Assembly: GCA_904830895.1 (NCBI GenBank)
Contig: LR882958.1
Location: forward strand, 4,421,501-4,485,500
Source: Planktothrix rubescens CCAP 1459/22
GTDB taxonomy: Bacteria; Cyanobacteriota; Cyanobacteriia; Cyanobacteriales; Microcoleaceae
Length of the DNA stretch: 64,000 nucleotides
Direction of reading: 5' to 3'
Made by a program: the position numbers and the translations under genes. Position 1 is the stretch's first letter, and the number at the start of each line of letters is the position of its first letter. The notes beneath the pieces were generated by a model. The model did not search any database. It was given only the letters and a program-made list of their open reading frames with translations, and was not told the DNA's origin. Of this stretch, positions 15,965 to 26,270 are shown piece by piece.

Positions 15965-18580
15965 TTACAAATGTAGAGGGTCAATATCGATATTAATATA
16001 GACAGAACCAGAATTAAACTCATAAAATTTAGGTAAAATCATAGAAGAATCTTGAGTAGTTTTAATTAAAATTTGCCACCGATAACGATTAGCAACCCTA
16101 AGAATCGGAGCCGGAGCCGGGCCCAATAATTCAAAGTCAGAATTAGGATTATTTTCTAATAAAAATTCTGCTAATCTTTGGGCGGTTTGTTCAACATCTT
16201 GCTGATTAAAACTACTTAAACGTAATAATATTAAACGACCATAGGGGGGATAATTTAACTCCTGTCGCTGTTGTAATTCCGTAGCAACAAAAGACTCATA
16301 ATCATGACGTTGTACCGCTTGAATCACCGGATGTTCGGGGGTATAGGTTTGTAAAATTACTCGCCCAGGATCATTCCCTCGCCCCGCCCGTCCTGCGACT
16401 TGGACTAAGGTTTGAAAAGCCCGTTCACTGGCGCGATAATCTGATAAATGTAATAACCCATCTGCTGATACAATTCCGACTAAACTAACGGACTCTAAAT
16501 CTAATCCTTTAGTTAACATTTGAGTTCCGACTAATAAATCCGCTTCGCCATTAGCGAACTGAGTTAATAGGGTGCGATGGGCATTTTTTCGGGAGGTAGT
16601 ATCACTATCAAACCGAATACATTTTAACTCAGGAAATAACCGATTTAATTCTTCTGTAACCCGTTGAGTTCCACTGCCAAAATGTTTAAAATAAGGAGAT
16701 TCACACTCAGGACAACGTTGGGGATAGAGTTGACTATAATTACAATAATGGCATCTTAAAAGTTGGGCGGCGTCGGGATGTTCATGATGATAAGCTAAGG
16801 AAACATCACAATGGGGACATTCCATCACATAACCGCAACTACGACAGGAAACAAAGGTACTATGTCCCCGACGATGAATAAATAATATTCCTTGTTGACG
16901 AGTTTCTTTTAATTGATGTAGGGCGGTTTGTAAATCATAACTAAAAATAGATCGATTTCCTTGACGCAATTCTTGACGCATATCGACTATTTTTATAGGC
17001 GGCATTGGTCGCGCTTGAATACGTTCGGGAAGGGATAAATAAAACCGATTTTGTTGGTTTTTTTGTTTAATTTCTAACCAACTTTCTAAGGAGGGAGTTG
17101 CTGATCCTAAAATTAAGGGACAATTTTCTAATTCCGCCCGCCATTGGGCAACTTTTCGGGCATGATAACAGGGAGAAGGTTGATCTTGTTTGAAACTGCT
17201 ATCATGTTCTTCATCTAAAATAATTAATCCTAATTTCGGTAAAGGTGCGAAAATAGCTGAACGAGTTCCAATAATAATTTGGGGTAAACCGAGGGTCATA
17301 TTCCGCCAAGTATCATAACGTTCTCCCTCGGAAAGAGCGCTATGATAGACAAAGACTTGTTCGCCAAAACGGGCGCGAAATCGGTCAGTTAATTGGGGAG
17401 TTAAGCCAATTTCAGGAACTAATATTAAGGCTGATTTTCCTTGAGTTAGAATGGGTGCGATCGCTTGTAAATAAACCTCTGTTTTTCCTGAACCTGTAAC
17501 CCCGTGTAATAATACTTGAGCATAACTGGATAAACTGTTAATTGCTTGTAAAGATTCCGTTTGATATTGATTTAATATTTTAGGCTGATCGGAGGTTTGA
17601 AAAATACCTTGTTCCTGTCTTAAAACTTCCCTTTCAGTAATTACAATACAGCCTTTTTCGGCTAAAGTTTTTAACAGACTAGAACTGGTACTACAAATTT
17701 TAATTAAATCATTAAACCATAGTTCTCCTCCTTGTTGCTTGAGAACTTTAATCACAAGAATTAAAACTTCCTGTTGACGAGAGGTTAAATCTAAAGGAAC
17801 AATATCATCAACTAACGTAACCGCCTGTTTTAATTTGGGACGGGGAGGACTAGGGGGTTCTAAATAACTTTCGATCCATTTTCTTTGTAATAAATCTTTT
17901 AAACCCCGTTGGGGATTAATCACATTTTGTTTTAAATATTTCCAAGTAAAATCTCCGGTAACTGAAGATTGTAAGATTTTTAAGATAGAAGCAGCAGCCG
18001 GATTTAAAAATAATTGAGCATCCTTTGGGAGTGTTTCAGGAATTAAACGGATACGACGTTGACTTTTTCCTAATAATCCTGGGGGTAACGCCGTCCGAAT
18101 AACTTGAATTAAGGGAGTTTGATAATAATTAGAAACTTGCTGTAATAGTTGCCAATAGGTTGAAGGGAAGAAACCATTACAAATAATATCTTCAACAGCT
18201 TTAACTCTACTTTCCGGTAAATCAGAAGGAACTTGATCCATCAACCGGATCACAATTCCTCCTAATTGTTGATTCCCAAAGGGAACACTAACAATATCTC
18301 CAGGTTTGACAATTAAATCTTGAGGAACGCGATAAGTAAATAGTTTTTGTTCCTCTTGTTCTTCCGTATTAAAACCATAAGGAACATCAACTAATACTTC
18401 AATAAACCATTCTGAACTAAAAGCAGAATTATCCGAATCATTCTGATAGTAAGATGCACCAGGTTCGGCAACAATAAACTTAGATTGATCGCAAGTCAAA
18501 GAAGACATCAGTAGTTTTTGTTGAGGATTAATATTGAGAAGGGTGGCGGGTAACGGAGCCGGAAAACCGAACACCGACAC
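15965..18580 (-). CDS. priA: Primosomal protein N' (replication restart helicase PriA)
   Basis: 871 aa. An N-terminal 3'-DNA-binding domain (residues about 60-170, VPYGF...VPFGNQQLGGIV) is followed by a superfamily 2 helicase core. The core has Walker A VTGSGKTEVYL near residue 363 and the DEEH motif LDEEHDSSFKQDQ. A zinc-binding insert near 575-620 carries four CxxC-type pairs (CRSCG, CPHC, CHYC, CPEC), and VAGRAGRG is motif VI. PriA reloads the replicative helicase at stalled forks. The first 40 or so residues are unusual, so a downstream start is possible. It follows the nucleotidyltransferase gene by 8 nt. Confidence 0.95.
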   Translation of the reverse strand: MSVFGFPAPLPATLLNINPQQKLLMSSLTCDQSKFIVAEPGASYYQNDSDNSAFSSEWFIEVLVDVPYGFNTEEQEEQKLFTYRVPQDLIVKPGDIVSVPFGNQQLGGIVIRLMDQVPSDLPESRVKAVEDIICNGFFPSTYWQLLQQVSNYYQTPLIQVIRTALPPGLLGKSQRRIRLIPETLPKDAQLFLNPAAASILKILQSSVTGDFTWKYLKQNVINPQRGLKDLLQRKWIESYLEPPSPPRPKLKQAVTLVDDIVPLDLTSRQQEVLILVIKVLKQQGGELWFNDLIKICSTSSSLLKTLAEKGCIVITEREVLRQEQGIFQTSDQPKILNQYQTESLQAINSLSSYAQVLLHGVTGSGKTEVYLQAIAPILTQGKSALILVPEIGLTPQLTDRFRARFGEQVFVYHSALSEGERYDTWRNMTLGLPQIIIGTRSAIFAPLPKLGLIILDEEHDSSFKQDQPSPCYHARKVAQWRAELENCPLILGSATPSLESWLEIKQKNQQNRFYLSLPERIQARPMPPIKIVDMRQELRQGNRSIFSYDLQTALHQLKETRQQGILFIHRRGHSTFVSCRSCGYVMECPHCDVSLAYHHEHPDAAQLLRCHYCNYSQLYPQRCPECESPYFKHFGSGTQRVTEELNRLFPELKCIRFDSDTTSRKNAHRTLLTQFANGEADLLVGTQMLTKGLDLESVSLVGIVSADGLLHLSDYRASERAFQTLVQVAGRAGRGNDPGRVILQTYTPEHPVIQAVQRHDYESFVATELQQRQELNYPPYGRLILLRLSSFNQQDVEQTAQRLAEFLLENNPNSDFELLGPAPAPILRVANRYRWQILIKTTQDSSMILPKFYEFNSGSVYINIDIDPLHL

Positions 18581-18588
18581 CGCTTAGA

Positions 18589-19752
18589 TTAAGTATTACC
18601 TAATAAATCAACGATCGCTTGTCGTTCAGAAGATTGGTTATGAAAAACTTGACGGGTATCCGTAATCAACCAATCCAGGGCTGCCGCTTGGACATCAATA
18701 GAAGCCCCCAGCTTGTCCACACAATAGCGCCCAAATACCAATTTATCAACTAAACGCACTCCCGGCCCCAAACGGGAATATTCAAAAATCACACTATTGT
18801 CCACATAGGCATCGCTGCAAACCCAGCAATTCGGGCCAATCATTGTCGGGCCAATAATCGTCGCTCCGTCTTCAATTCGAGTCATCCCCCCAATATAAAC
18901 CGGGCCTTGGATATTAACTTTATCCCAATTCACCGCTACATTCAGCCCCGTATATATGCCAGGGCGCACCTGTTGACCAGGGATAGAAACATTTTTAATA
19001 TATCCTAACAGCACACTGCGAATTGCTTGCCAATAGTCAGGGACTTTCCCAATATCCACCCATTCAAAATCCATAGAAATCCCATAAAATGGGGCTCCAA
19101 TTTCAACTAAATGGGGAAATAATTCACTACCAATATCATATTCACACCCGGAAGGAATATATTTAAAAATCTCTGGCTCAAAAATATAAATCCCCGTATT
19201 AATATCTGTACTGAGGGCTTCATTCACCGAGGGTTTTTCTTGGAAGGCTTTAATCCGGCCTGTTTCATCAGTTACCACAACTCCATAACTAGAAACTTGC
19301 TCTTTAGGAACAGATTTCATCACAATGGTGGCAATGGCTCCCTTTTCTCTATGCCATTTTACGGCTGCGGCTAAATCTAAATCAATTAACGCATCGCCAC
19401 ATAAAACCACAAAAGTATCATCAAAAAAGGGATTAAAGTCTTGAATTCTTTTCATCCCTCCCGCCGAACCTAATGCTTCTCCAATTAAATTTCCGTCTTC
19501 AATTCGTCCTTCAAAAGAATAGGCAATATGAACGCCAAACTTTTGACCATCACGAAAATAGTTTTCAATTTCATTAGCTAAATGACTGACATTGACCATA
19601 ATTTGATCAAAACCGTGTGTTCGTAGTAATTCCACCAAAAATTCCATCACCGGTTTTTGCAGGATCGGAATTAAAGGTTTAGGAATGGTATAAGTAATTG
19701 GACGGATACGAGTTCCTTTTCCAGCCGCCAGAATCATGGCTTTCATATTCAC
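18589..19752 (-). CDS. Sugar-nucleotide pyrophosphorylase (mannose-1-phosphate guanylyltransferase-like)
   Basis: 387 aa. The N-terminal nucleotidyltransferase fold has the signature ILAAGKGTRIRP and the Lys of KPLIP; metal-binding CGDALIDLD is near residue 115. The C-terminal part (about 245-370) is a left-handed beta-helix (GPVYIGG, IEDGATIIGPTMIGPNC). It activates a sugar-1-phosphate with NTP; GDP-mannose or a glucose nucleotide is the likely product, but sequence does not fix the base. A second Met two codons in (19746) is an equally plausible start. The gene is 8 nt upstream of priA on the same strand. Confidence 0.88.
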   Translation of the reverse strand: MNMKAMILAAGKGTRIRPITYTIPKPLIPILQKPVMEFLVELLRTHGFDQIMVNVSHLANEIENYFRDGQKFGVHIAYSFEGRIEDGNLIGEALGSAGGMKRIQDFNPFFDDTFVVLCGDALIDLDLAAAVKWHREKGAIATIVMKSVPKEQVSSYGVVVTDETGRIKAFQEKPSVNEALSTDINTGIYIFEPEIFKYIPSGCEYDIGSELFPHLVEIGAPFYGISMDFEWVDIGKVPDYWQAIRSVLLGYIKNVSIPGQQVRPGIYTGLNVAVNWDKVNIQGPVYIGGMTRIEDGATIIGPTMIGPNCWVCSDAYVDNSVIFEYSRLGPGVRLVDKLVFGRYCVDKLGASIDVQAAALDWLITDTRQVFHNQSSERQAIVDLLGNT

Positions 19753-19963
19753 TTCCTCACAACCCTAAGCTATGTTTAAAATTATCCACTCAAATTCAAC
19801 TGACTAATCAGAATCGCTAAATGCCTTGTATGCACCAAGCACTGATACAGCATAACTGCTCTATTCTACAATCTGAGTTTTGAGTCTATTCATCAATTAA
19901 TAGCCTATCAAGGTTCATGTTGCTTAATCCGTAGGATTCCAGAAAACTTCAACTTACACGATT

Positions 19964-20857
19964 TCAAGACTTTGTAGGTGGTTCTGTTAAAGAACGAACC
20001 TTCAGGTCTTGGTAAAATTCCTCTTGAGCGAGTTCCACTTTAGATTGGGCCGATAATAATAATAATGCCCAAAACACCCCCACCCGATCATGATTGGGGC
20101 CATGCTGAATCGGGGTTTCTTCCGGGGACGGAGCCTGTTCCGGTTGCTTCATCTCCAACCACAGACCTAGTAACTGCTCCAAATCAAACCATTCTGGAAT
20201 CTGTTGTGATCCTGAATTCAAAAGCTGTTCGACCTGTGCCGCCATTTCAACTAAATTTTCTTGATGGGCTAATTCAGCGATCGCCTTGGCGGTAGTGGCT
20301 CTGCTTTTAGCGTTGTTGGCGCGGGGACGGGGACGGGCTTTTTGGGCGGCAATGGTATCGGCCATCAGTTGCAACTGTTCAATCAGTTCTTGCAACGTCA
20401 CTTGCCGTTTTTGGGGAATTTTGGCAACAGCCCGCCGCCGGATTTGTTTTTCCAGTTGTTGGGGGCGTTGAATCCCATTTCCCTCATCTTCAGGGTCTAG
20501 GAATTCTTCCCCTTCCATGGGGCCAGCATTCGGGTCGAGGATTTCCGTCGCCATTAAACTATCAGCCTTGAGCAAGACTAACATCGAGGCATACAAAAAC
20601 GCCTGACCCGACTGGGACAACTCGGCAAAATTGTTGCTCGAGCTTGATTCCTCTGGGGGGGTTAGTTTACTCAAATAACGATCAATTACGTCAATGACCT
20701 GCACATCCCAAGGATCAATTTCTCCCCGTTGTGCCAAGTCAATCAGGAGCGCAATCCCCTCTGAGAGAGCCGTTAACGCATCTTGAGGGGTGGCAAGGGG
20801 TGGGGGAATGGGTTCGATGGGTTTAGGGCTATAAATTGCGGAATCGCCTGAAATCAC
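19964..20857 (-). CDS. scpA: Segregation and condensation protein A
   Basis: 297 aa, slightly longer than the usual 250-280. Kleisin features are the N-terminal helix block (ALTALSEGIALLIDLAQRGEIDPWDVQVIDVIDRYL), the FLYASMLVLLKADSLM segment, and a C-terminal winged helix ending GVFWALLLLSAQSKVELAQEEFYQDL. ScpA links the SMC heads together with ScpB in chromosome condensation. An acidic and basic linker (about 115-185) is longer than in well-studied homologues. scpB is not adjacent. It is transcribed alone, with 211 nt before the nucleotidyltransferase gene. Confidence 0.9.
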   Translation of the reverse strand: MISGDSAIYSPKPIEPIPPPLATPQDALTALSEGIALLIDLAQRGEIDPWDVQVIDVIDRYLSKLTPPEESSSSNNFAELSQSGQAFLYASMLVLLKADSLMATEILDPNAGPMEGEEFLDPEDEGNGIQRPQQLEKQIRRRAVAKIPQKRQVTLQELIEQLQLMADTIAAQKARPRPRANNAKSRATTAKAIAELAHQENLVEMAAQVEQLLNSGSQQIPEWFDLEQLLGLWLEMKQPEQAPSPEETPIQHGPNHDRVGVFWALLLLSAQSKVELAQEEFYQDLKVRSLTEPPTKS

Positions 20858-21133
20858 TGAAGGTTCAAAGCTCAGTAGTTCGCTGAATATCTAAATTATT
20901 GTAGACTAAAACCTTTGTTTCTTAACAATACGATCTGCTCAATCAGTTGTTTTTTGATAAACTGGGTTTTAGATTAATGTCAGGGATTGAAAAAATCGAA
21001 CCCTGAAAACATTTATTTGAACTGATCTACCCAAAAACCCCCACCTTAGACGAAGTGCAACCTGCGGAGAATAATGGCGGACTGTGTATTGATGTTCCAC
21101 AATTTATGAGTAAAAAATCCAAGAGTTTAAAAT

Positions 21134-21688
21134 ATGCCTAGAGTAAGTTCACAATTATCCGATCTTCAGTGGGTCAAGCAAGTCCATGATTTCTTAATTG
21201 AAGTCGCCCGCGCTTCTTTGGCAGATACTCCTAAATTACCTGATAGTGTTTCCACTCAAGCCTTACCTTTAGCCCAAAAAGCCCAGAATATTCAGCAAAA
21301 AGTTGCCAAAACAGGTTGGCAATCTGAAAAAAGCCAATGGATTGAACAGGTGCGTCAACTATTACTAGAATTGTCTCGGGTTGCTTTAGGAGAACGTCCT
21401 AAACTCCCTGAAAATATTGCTCAACGGGCCCTAACCTTGGCAGAAACAGCCCAGGATATTCACGAAGACTCAGCCGATTCTGGAGAAGATGATGATTCAG
21501 AGGAGGGTCGGTACGAGACAGACAATTCCTCTGAGGAGGCCTCAGTTAATGATTTATTTAAGCATCTAAAAGACCGTTTAACCACGGAACAGCAAACTGC
21601 TAATGGGACTGGAGATGCCCAGTGGCAGCAATTGTTAACCTTACTGGATATGGTTCACCAGACCTATAACAGAATTCAAAAATCCTAA
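21134..21688 (+). CDS. Hypothetical protein with internal duplication
   Basis: 184 aa. Residues about 13-60 and 74-120 are related to each other: WVKQVHDFLIEVARASL...PKLP matches WIEQVRQLLLELSRVAL...PKLP, each followed by an ALTLAETAQ-like helix. A very acidic stretch (DSGEDDDSEEGRYETD) separates these from a C-terminal helix. No known domain was recognised; the protein is soluble and helical. It is 113 nt upstream of pcrA in the same direction, so cotranscription is possible. Confidence 0.75.
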   Translation: MPRVSSQLSDLQWVKQVHDFLIEVARASLADTPKLPDSVSTQALPLAQKAQNIQQKVAKTGWQSEKSQWIEQVRQLLLELSRVALGERPKLPENIAQRALTLAETAQDIHEDSADSGEDDDSEEGRYETDNSSEEASVNDLFKHLKDRLTTEQQTANGTGDAQWQQLLTLLDMVHQTYNRIQKS

Positions 21689-21801
21689 TCTATTCCGACT
21701 CTGTTGAGGGTATATCCTATTTGTTTCGGTGTTCAGTGTGTCCGCGACCCCCGGCTACGGATAAAATAGAAGTTGATTCAATTCCCGTGTTTTCTGTAGC
21801 C

Positions 21802-24180
21802 ATGACTCAAACAATTGATTTCCTTAGCCATCTAAATACCTGCCAACGTCAGGCGGTGGAACATTTTTGTGGCCCGATGCTGGTGGTGGCGGGGGCAGGT
21901 TCGGGTAAAACACGGGCTTTAACCTATCGCATCGCTAATTTAATTCGCAGTCATCGGGTTCATCCTGAGAACATTTTGGCGGTGACTTTTACTAATAAAG
22001 CTGCCAAGGAAATTAAAGAACGGGTTGAGTTAATTTTTGCTCAACAACAGGCAGAACTCGAATTTGGAAAACCCTTATCAGCTTTAGCTGCCGATGAACA
22101 AACTCGCTTGAAATCAAAGGTTTATCGCAGTATTAGCAAACATCTTTGGATGGGAACCTTCCATAGTTTATGCGCTCGGATTCTAAGATATGATATTAAT
22201 AAATATCAAGACGAAAGTGGCAGAAAGTGGGATAAGAATTTCTCCATCTTTGATGAAGATGATGCCCAAAAGTTAGTTAAGCATATTGTTCTCAAAGATA
22301 TGAATTTAGATGATAAGAAATTTGAACCTAAAAAAATTAGATATTCTATTAGTAATGCTAAAAACCTAGGGTTTTCGCCTCAACAATATGCCAGGGAAAA
22401 TCCTGATTATTATGGTAGAGTCGTATCGGAAGTTTATAGTTCCTATCAATCTCAATTAGCTTCAAATAATGCCTTAGATTTTGATGATTTAATTAGAGTC
22501 ACCGTTGATTTACTCAGTCAAAATGAGCAAATATTAGCCTATTGGCATCAAAAATTCTGCCATATTTTAGTAGACGAATATCAAGATACTAACCGCACTC
22601 AATATAATTTAATTCGGTTATTAGTTACGAATGGGGAAAACCCCAGAACCATTAAAAATTGGCAAAATCGTTCTATTTTTGTGGTGGGAGATGTGGATCA
22701 ATCTATTTATTCATTTCGGATGGCAGACTATAAAATATTGTTAGAATTTCAACAGGATTTTGGCGATCGCCTCCCCGATGATGATACTCGTACTATGATT
22801 AAACTGGAGGAAAATTATCGCTCCCGGGAAAATATTTTACAAGTAGCAAATCATCTGATTCAACAAAATACCGAACGCATTGATAAAATCCTCCGTCCCA
22901 CCCGAGGAGAAGGGCTACCAATTTATTGTTATCGAGCAGATGATGAAGTAGATGAAGCCAAATTTATTCTATCACAAATTCAAGAAATTAGTCAACAAAA
23001 TCCCGAATTAGATTATGGTGCGTTTGCCATTTTATATCGAACCAACGCCCAATCTCGCGCCCTAGAAGATGTGTTATTAAGAAATAATATTCCCTATACC
23101 GTTGTCGGGGGATTAAGGTTCTATGACCGCAAAGAAATCAAGGATTCTATCTCTTATTTACGAGTAATTGCTAACCCGGCCGATAGTATTAGTTTACTTA
23201 GAATTATTAATGTTCCCCGTCGAGGTATTGGTAAAACCACTATTGATGGGTTATTCAATGCGTCTAAACAGTTAGGAATACCCCTTTGGGAAGTGCTTAG
23301 TGATGAAGATTCTGTTAATACCATAGCCGGACGTTCAGCAAAATCCGTAAATCAATTTGCCCAAACTATTAAAACTTGGCAAGAACGCCTAGAAGACCAT
23401 TCCGCCATGCAAATTTTAGAAGGAATTTTACAGGATGCGGGTTATATTCAAGACTTGAAAAATGAAGGAACAGATGAAGCCGAAAACCGCTTAGAAAATA
23501 TTAAAGAATTGACGAATGCCGTCTCCCAATTTCAAGAGGAATATGAGGATAATACCCTGGGTGGATTTTTAGCCAGTGCCTCCTTAGCTTCCGATTTAGA
23601 TAACTTAAAAGAAGGACAACAAGCGGTTTCCTTATTAACCCTCCATGCAGCGAAAGGATTAGAATTTCCCATCGTCTTTTTAGTCGGTTTAGAACAGGGA
23701 CTTTTCCCCAATTATCGCAGTTTAAATGATCCCTTATCTATTGAAGAAGAACGACGTTTATGTTATGTTGGGATTACTCGCGCCCAGGAACAATTATTTT
23801 TAACCCATGCTTGTCAACGGCGGTTATGGGGGACTTTAGAATCCTGTATCCCCTCAATGTTTTTACAGGAATTACCCGAAGGATTAATTCATAGTTATAC
23901 TCCTCCCATTCAACCCAAAACAACTAAAAATAAAAATAAGGGAATTAAACAAGAGTCAAAATCACCAACTGAGATTAAACAACCTGCCAAAAGTGACAAA
24001 TTAGAATCGAATGTTAAGGACTGGAAAGTTGGGGATAAAGTCTTTCATCGTACCTTTGGGATTGGAGAAGTAACCCACATTTTCTCAAATAAAGATAAAA
24101 TGTCTTTAGCGATTAAATTTGGCAGTCTCAGTCCTAAAATTCTTGACCCAAATACTGTTCCCTTACAACGTTTCAAATAA
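21802..24180 (+). CDS. pcrA: UvrD/PcrA-type DNA helicase
   Basis: 792 aa from the ATG at 21802 (MTQTIDFLSHLNTCQRQAVEH); the longer in-frame extension to 21721 is not protein-like. A superfamily 1A helicase: Walker A AGAGSGKTRALTYR, FTNKAAKEIKERV, the DEYQDTNRTQY Walker B box, VGDVDQSIYSFRMAD, and LHAAKGLEFPIVFLVGLEQGLFP. The C-terminal tail (KVGDKVFHRTFGIGEVTHIF) is the Tudor-like domain by which PcrA/UvrD contacts RNA polymerase. Roles are nucleotide excision repair and clearing of proteins from DNA, moving 3'-5'. Confidence 0.94.
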   Translation: MTQTIDFLSHLNTCQRQAVEHFCGPMLVVAGAGSGKTRALTYRIANLIRSHRVHPENILAVTFTNKAAKEIKERVELIFAQQQAELEFGKPLSALAADEQTRLKSKVYRSISKHLWMGTFHSLCARILRYDINKYQDESGRKWDKNFSIFDEDDAQKLVKHIVLKDMNLDDKKFEPKKIRYSISNAKNLGFSPQQYARENPDYYGRVVSEVYSSYQSQLASNNALDFDDLIRVTVDLLSQNEQILAYWHQKFCHILVDEYQDTNRTQYNLIRLLVTNGENPRTIKNWQNRSIFVVGDVDQSIYSFRMADYKILLEFQQDFGDRLPDDDTRTMIKLEENYRSRENILQVANHLIQQNTERIDKILRPTRGEGLPIYCYRADDEVDEAKFILSQIQEISQQNPELDYGAFAILYRTNAQSRALEDVLLRNNIPYTVVGGLRFYDRKEIKDSISYLRVIANPADSISLLRIINVPRRGIGKTTIDGLFNASKQLGIPLWEVLSDEDSVNTIAGRSAKSVNQFAQTIKTWQERLEDHSAMQILEGILQDAGYIQDLKNEGTDEAENRLENIKELTNAVSQFQEEYEDNTLGGFLASASLASDLDNLKEGQQAVSLLTLHAAKGLEFPIVFLVGLEQGLFPNYRSLNDPLSIEEERRLCYVGITRAQEQLFLTHACQRRLWGTLESCIPSMFLQELPEGLIHSYTPPIQPKTTKNKNKGIKQESKSPTEIKQPAKSDKLESNVKDWKVGDKVFHRTFGIGEVTHIFSNKDKMSLAIKFGSLSPKILDPNTVPLQRFK

Positions 24181-24181
24181 T

Positions 24182-24342
24182 CCCGTTGTTGCACTTGTTG
24201 TTGCACTTGTTGTTGCGCTTCAGCGCAATCTATTGTCAAAGTATAATAACGGAGAAGATGTGCTAAAGCACAACAACGGGTGGAGTTAAAGCTCAACAAA
24301 GAATTTAACTTTTTGATGAACAACGGCTAAATTCCACATATA
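24182..24342. repeat. Repeat family R, copy 1 (full length)
   Basis: Starts with a 12-mer TTGTTGTTGCAC-type tandem, then the palindromes GCGCTTCAGCGC and GTGCTAAAGCAC, AACAACGGGTGGAG, and a tail TTTTTGATGAACAACGGC that continues to CACATATAATC. Read on the minus strand, the tail matches the last about 20 codons of the TPR gene at 26656-27276. It lies between pcrA and the M10 protease gene. A similar full copy is at 27286-27396. Confidence 0.8.
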
Positions 24343-24391
24343 ATCATCTTTGATTAATATTTTGGATAATCATAAACAAGAATAGGATATA

Positions 24392-25834
24392 ATGACAAAG
24401 AATACAATCCTATTATTTATGATACCAACAAATGATGTGAGAATTGATGCCCTTGTGGGTAGTAATCCCGATAATCCAGGGCAACCGTTGAAATGGAATG
24501 TTATACCTGGGGGAACCCTAACCTATAGTTTTGTGACCAATGCAGAAGCAAGCACTTACGAAACAGCACTTGATGAAACCGGAATTCAACAAGTTGATGA
24601 AGGAACAAAGAATCAAGTTCGTCAAATCATGCAGACCGTTTATGGTACTGTTCTACCCATAAACTTTGTCGAAGATTCATTCGGGCAAGGTAATATTCGG
24701 ATTATGTTGGGGGATATAACAAGTATTCCTGATGCTGGTGCTTATGCTCTTGGAGATTTAGCTGACCCAAATGGTTTTCAGGCTGTAGTTTTGAAAAAGG
24801 GAGAAGAATTTAACTTTGGGAATGACCCCGGTACCTATGAATATTCAGTCCTGATTCATGAACTAGGTCATGCACTGGGTTTAGAACATCCTGGTAATTA
24901 CAGTGCGGGAGAAAAAAATCCGACTCCACCTCCACCCGGGCGAGTATTCTTACCCTTTGAACAGGACAATTCTCGAAATACGGTTATGTCCTATAATCCG
25001 GGTAGCGCCACAGCAGGGGACGCAGGAGCACCGGAACCTCAAACCCTAATGCCATTCGATATTTTAGCCTTGCAGTTTTTGTATGGGGTTAAGAATAATA
25101 ATACTGGTAATGATGTTTATACCTTCAATGATACGAACTTTAAACAGGTTGCCACAATTTGGGATAGTGGTGGTATTGATACCGTTGATTTTTCGGGTTT
25201 ATCTGCGGATGAAGTCTATACCTTGCGGTTAGCTCCTGGGCTACCTTTTACCACCCAAGCCGCCCTCAAGGGATTAGACTATAACTTAAAACCCTCCCAA
25301 GGAGCACCAGAGGGAGCGACCTATAAAACAGATACCTTTGGAACTTATACCTCCTTTACAACCGAAATTGAAAACTTAATTGGAACCGCAGGTCAAGATG
25401 AAATTCTAGGCAACCGTTTTAACAATAGTATTCAATCAGGAAATGGAAATGATACGGTTTATGGTGGAAAAGGGGGCGATATTCTCGATGGGGGTGTAGG
25501 AAGCGATACTATTTATGCTGGTCGAGAAGCCGATCAAATCAATGGCGGTGAAGGTGATGATATTATTTCCGGTGATCGGGATAATGATACGATTACCGGA
25601 GGTGGAGGCAATGATCGCTTTATTCTCGCCCCGGGTTTGGGAACCGATACTATTACAGATTTTATTCAAGGTTCCGATGAATTGGCTTTATCAGGAGGGT
25701 TAACCTTTGCACAATTAGCCATTGTTCCCCAAGCCGGAGGAAGCGCCGTTCAAATTTCTGGAACTGGGGAAATTATCGCGGTTTTATCGGGTACAACCGT
25801 AGCACTAGGAGCCTCTGATTTTACCTTAGCTTAA
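24392..25834 (+). CDS. Serralysin-like M10 metallopeptidase with RTX calcium repeats
   Basis: 480 aa. The zinc site HELGHALGLEHPG (about 155-167) matches the metzincin consensus HExxHxxGxxH, followed by the Met-turn VMSYNPG. From about residue 345, glycine-rich nonapeptide repeats (GNGNDTVYGG, GGEGDDIISG, GGGGNDRFIL) form a calcium-binding beta-roll. There is no N-terminal signal peptide, so export is expected through a type I secretion system using the C-terminus; no such transporter is nearby. A start at 24419 is also possible. The gene is flanked on both sides by R-family repeats, which suggests mobility. Confidence 0.9.
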   Translation: MTKNTILLFMIPTNDVRIDALVGSNPDNPGQPLKWNVIPGGTLTYSFVTNAEASTYETALDETGIQQVDEGTKNQVRQIMQTVYGTVLPINFVEDSFGQGNIRIMLGDITSIPDAGAYALGDLADPNGFQAVVLKKGEEFNFGNDPGTYEYSVLIHELGHALGLEHPGNYSAGEKNPTPPPPGRVFLPFEQDNSRNTVMSYNPGSATAGDAGAPEPQTLMPFDILALQFLYGVKNNNTGNDVYTFNDTNFKQVATIWDSGGIDTVDFSGLSADEVYTLRLAPGLPFTTQAALKGLDYNLKPSQGAPEGATYKTDTFGTYTSFTTEIENLIGTAGQDEILGNRFNNSIQSGNGNDTVYGGKGGDILDGGVGSDTIYAGREADQINGGEGDDIISGDRDNDTITGGGGNDRFILAPGLGTDTITDFIQGSDELALSGGLTFAQLAIVPQAGGSAVQISGTGEIIAVLSGTTVALGASDFTLA

Positions 25835-25837
25835 AAA

Positions 25838-25894
25838 CTAAAGCTCAACACCAAATTTTATTTTTTGATGAACAACGGCTAAATTCCACATATA
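25838..25894. repeat. Repeat family R, copy 2 (57 bp, identical to copy 3)
   Basis: 57 bp, identical base for base to 26656-26712 where it encodes the TPR protein's C-terminus. Here it lies just after the M10 protease stop and codes for nothing. Together with copy 3 it brackets the DUF433-DUF5615 pair. Confidence 0.9.
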
Positions 25895-25925
25895 GCAGGG
25901 AATAGAAAACTGGTAACTTGGTTAA

Positions 25926-26267
25926 TTATTGCTGCGGACGAATGATTCTAATTAACTTACCTTGGAGATTTCCTTCATCAGAAATAGCTTCATTAATGCG
26001 TGTAGCTTGTCTTTCGGTATTTAAGTCTTCTTTGCAAATAATAATTCCAAAATGATCAGGGTGCGCTCGGTGCAATTGTCTAAAATCATCCCAATTTCGC
26101 GTTAAAATAGCACGCTCATTTCTGACAGCATAAGCAAGAACATCCTGATCAGGAATTCCTAATCCCGAATTTCCCGCTTCTTCAGTGGTAAGCACATCGT
26201 GACCAGCGAGACGCAATAATTTAACAATTGGTAATGGAAAATTTTCATCCGCATATAGACGATCCAT
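25926..26267 (-). CDS. DUF5615 PIN-like protein (putative toxin)
   Basis: 113 aa. The N-terminal LYADENFPLPIVKLLRLAGHDVLT, the central IPDQDVLAYAVRNERAILTRNWDDF and the C-terminal basic strand are typical of DUF5615, a reduced PIN-like nuclease fold. Acidic residues D7, E8, D50 and D70-71 could hold the metal. The DUF433 gene ends 3 nt upstream; this DUF433-DUF5615 order is a recurrent pair in cyanobacteria, regarded as toxin-antitoxin-like. Nuclease activity is not proven for the family. Confidence 0.85.
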   Translation of the reverse strand: MDRLYADENFPLPIVKLLRLAGHDVLTTEEAGNSGLGIPDQDVLAYAVRNERAILTRNWDDFRQLHRAHPDHFGIIICKEDLNTERQATRINEAISDEGNLQGKLIRIIRPQQ

Positions 26268-26270
26268 TTT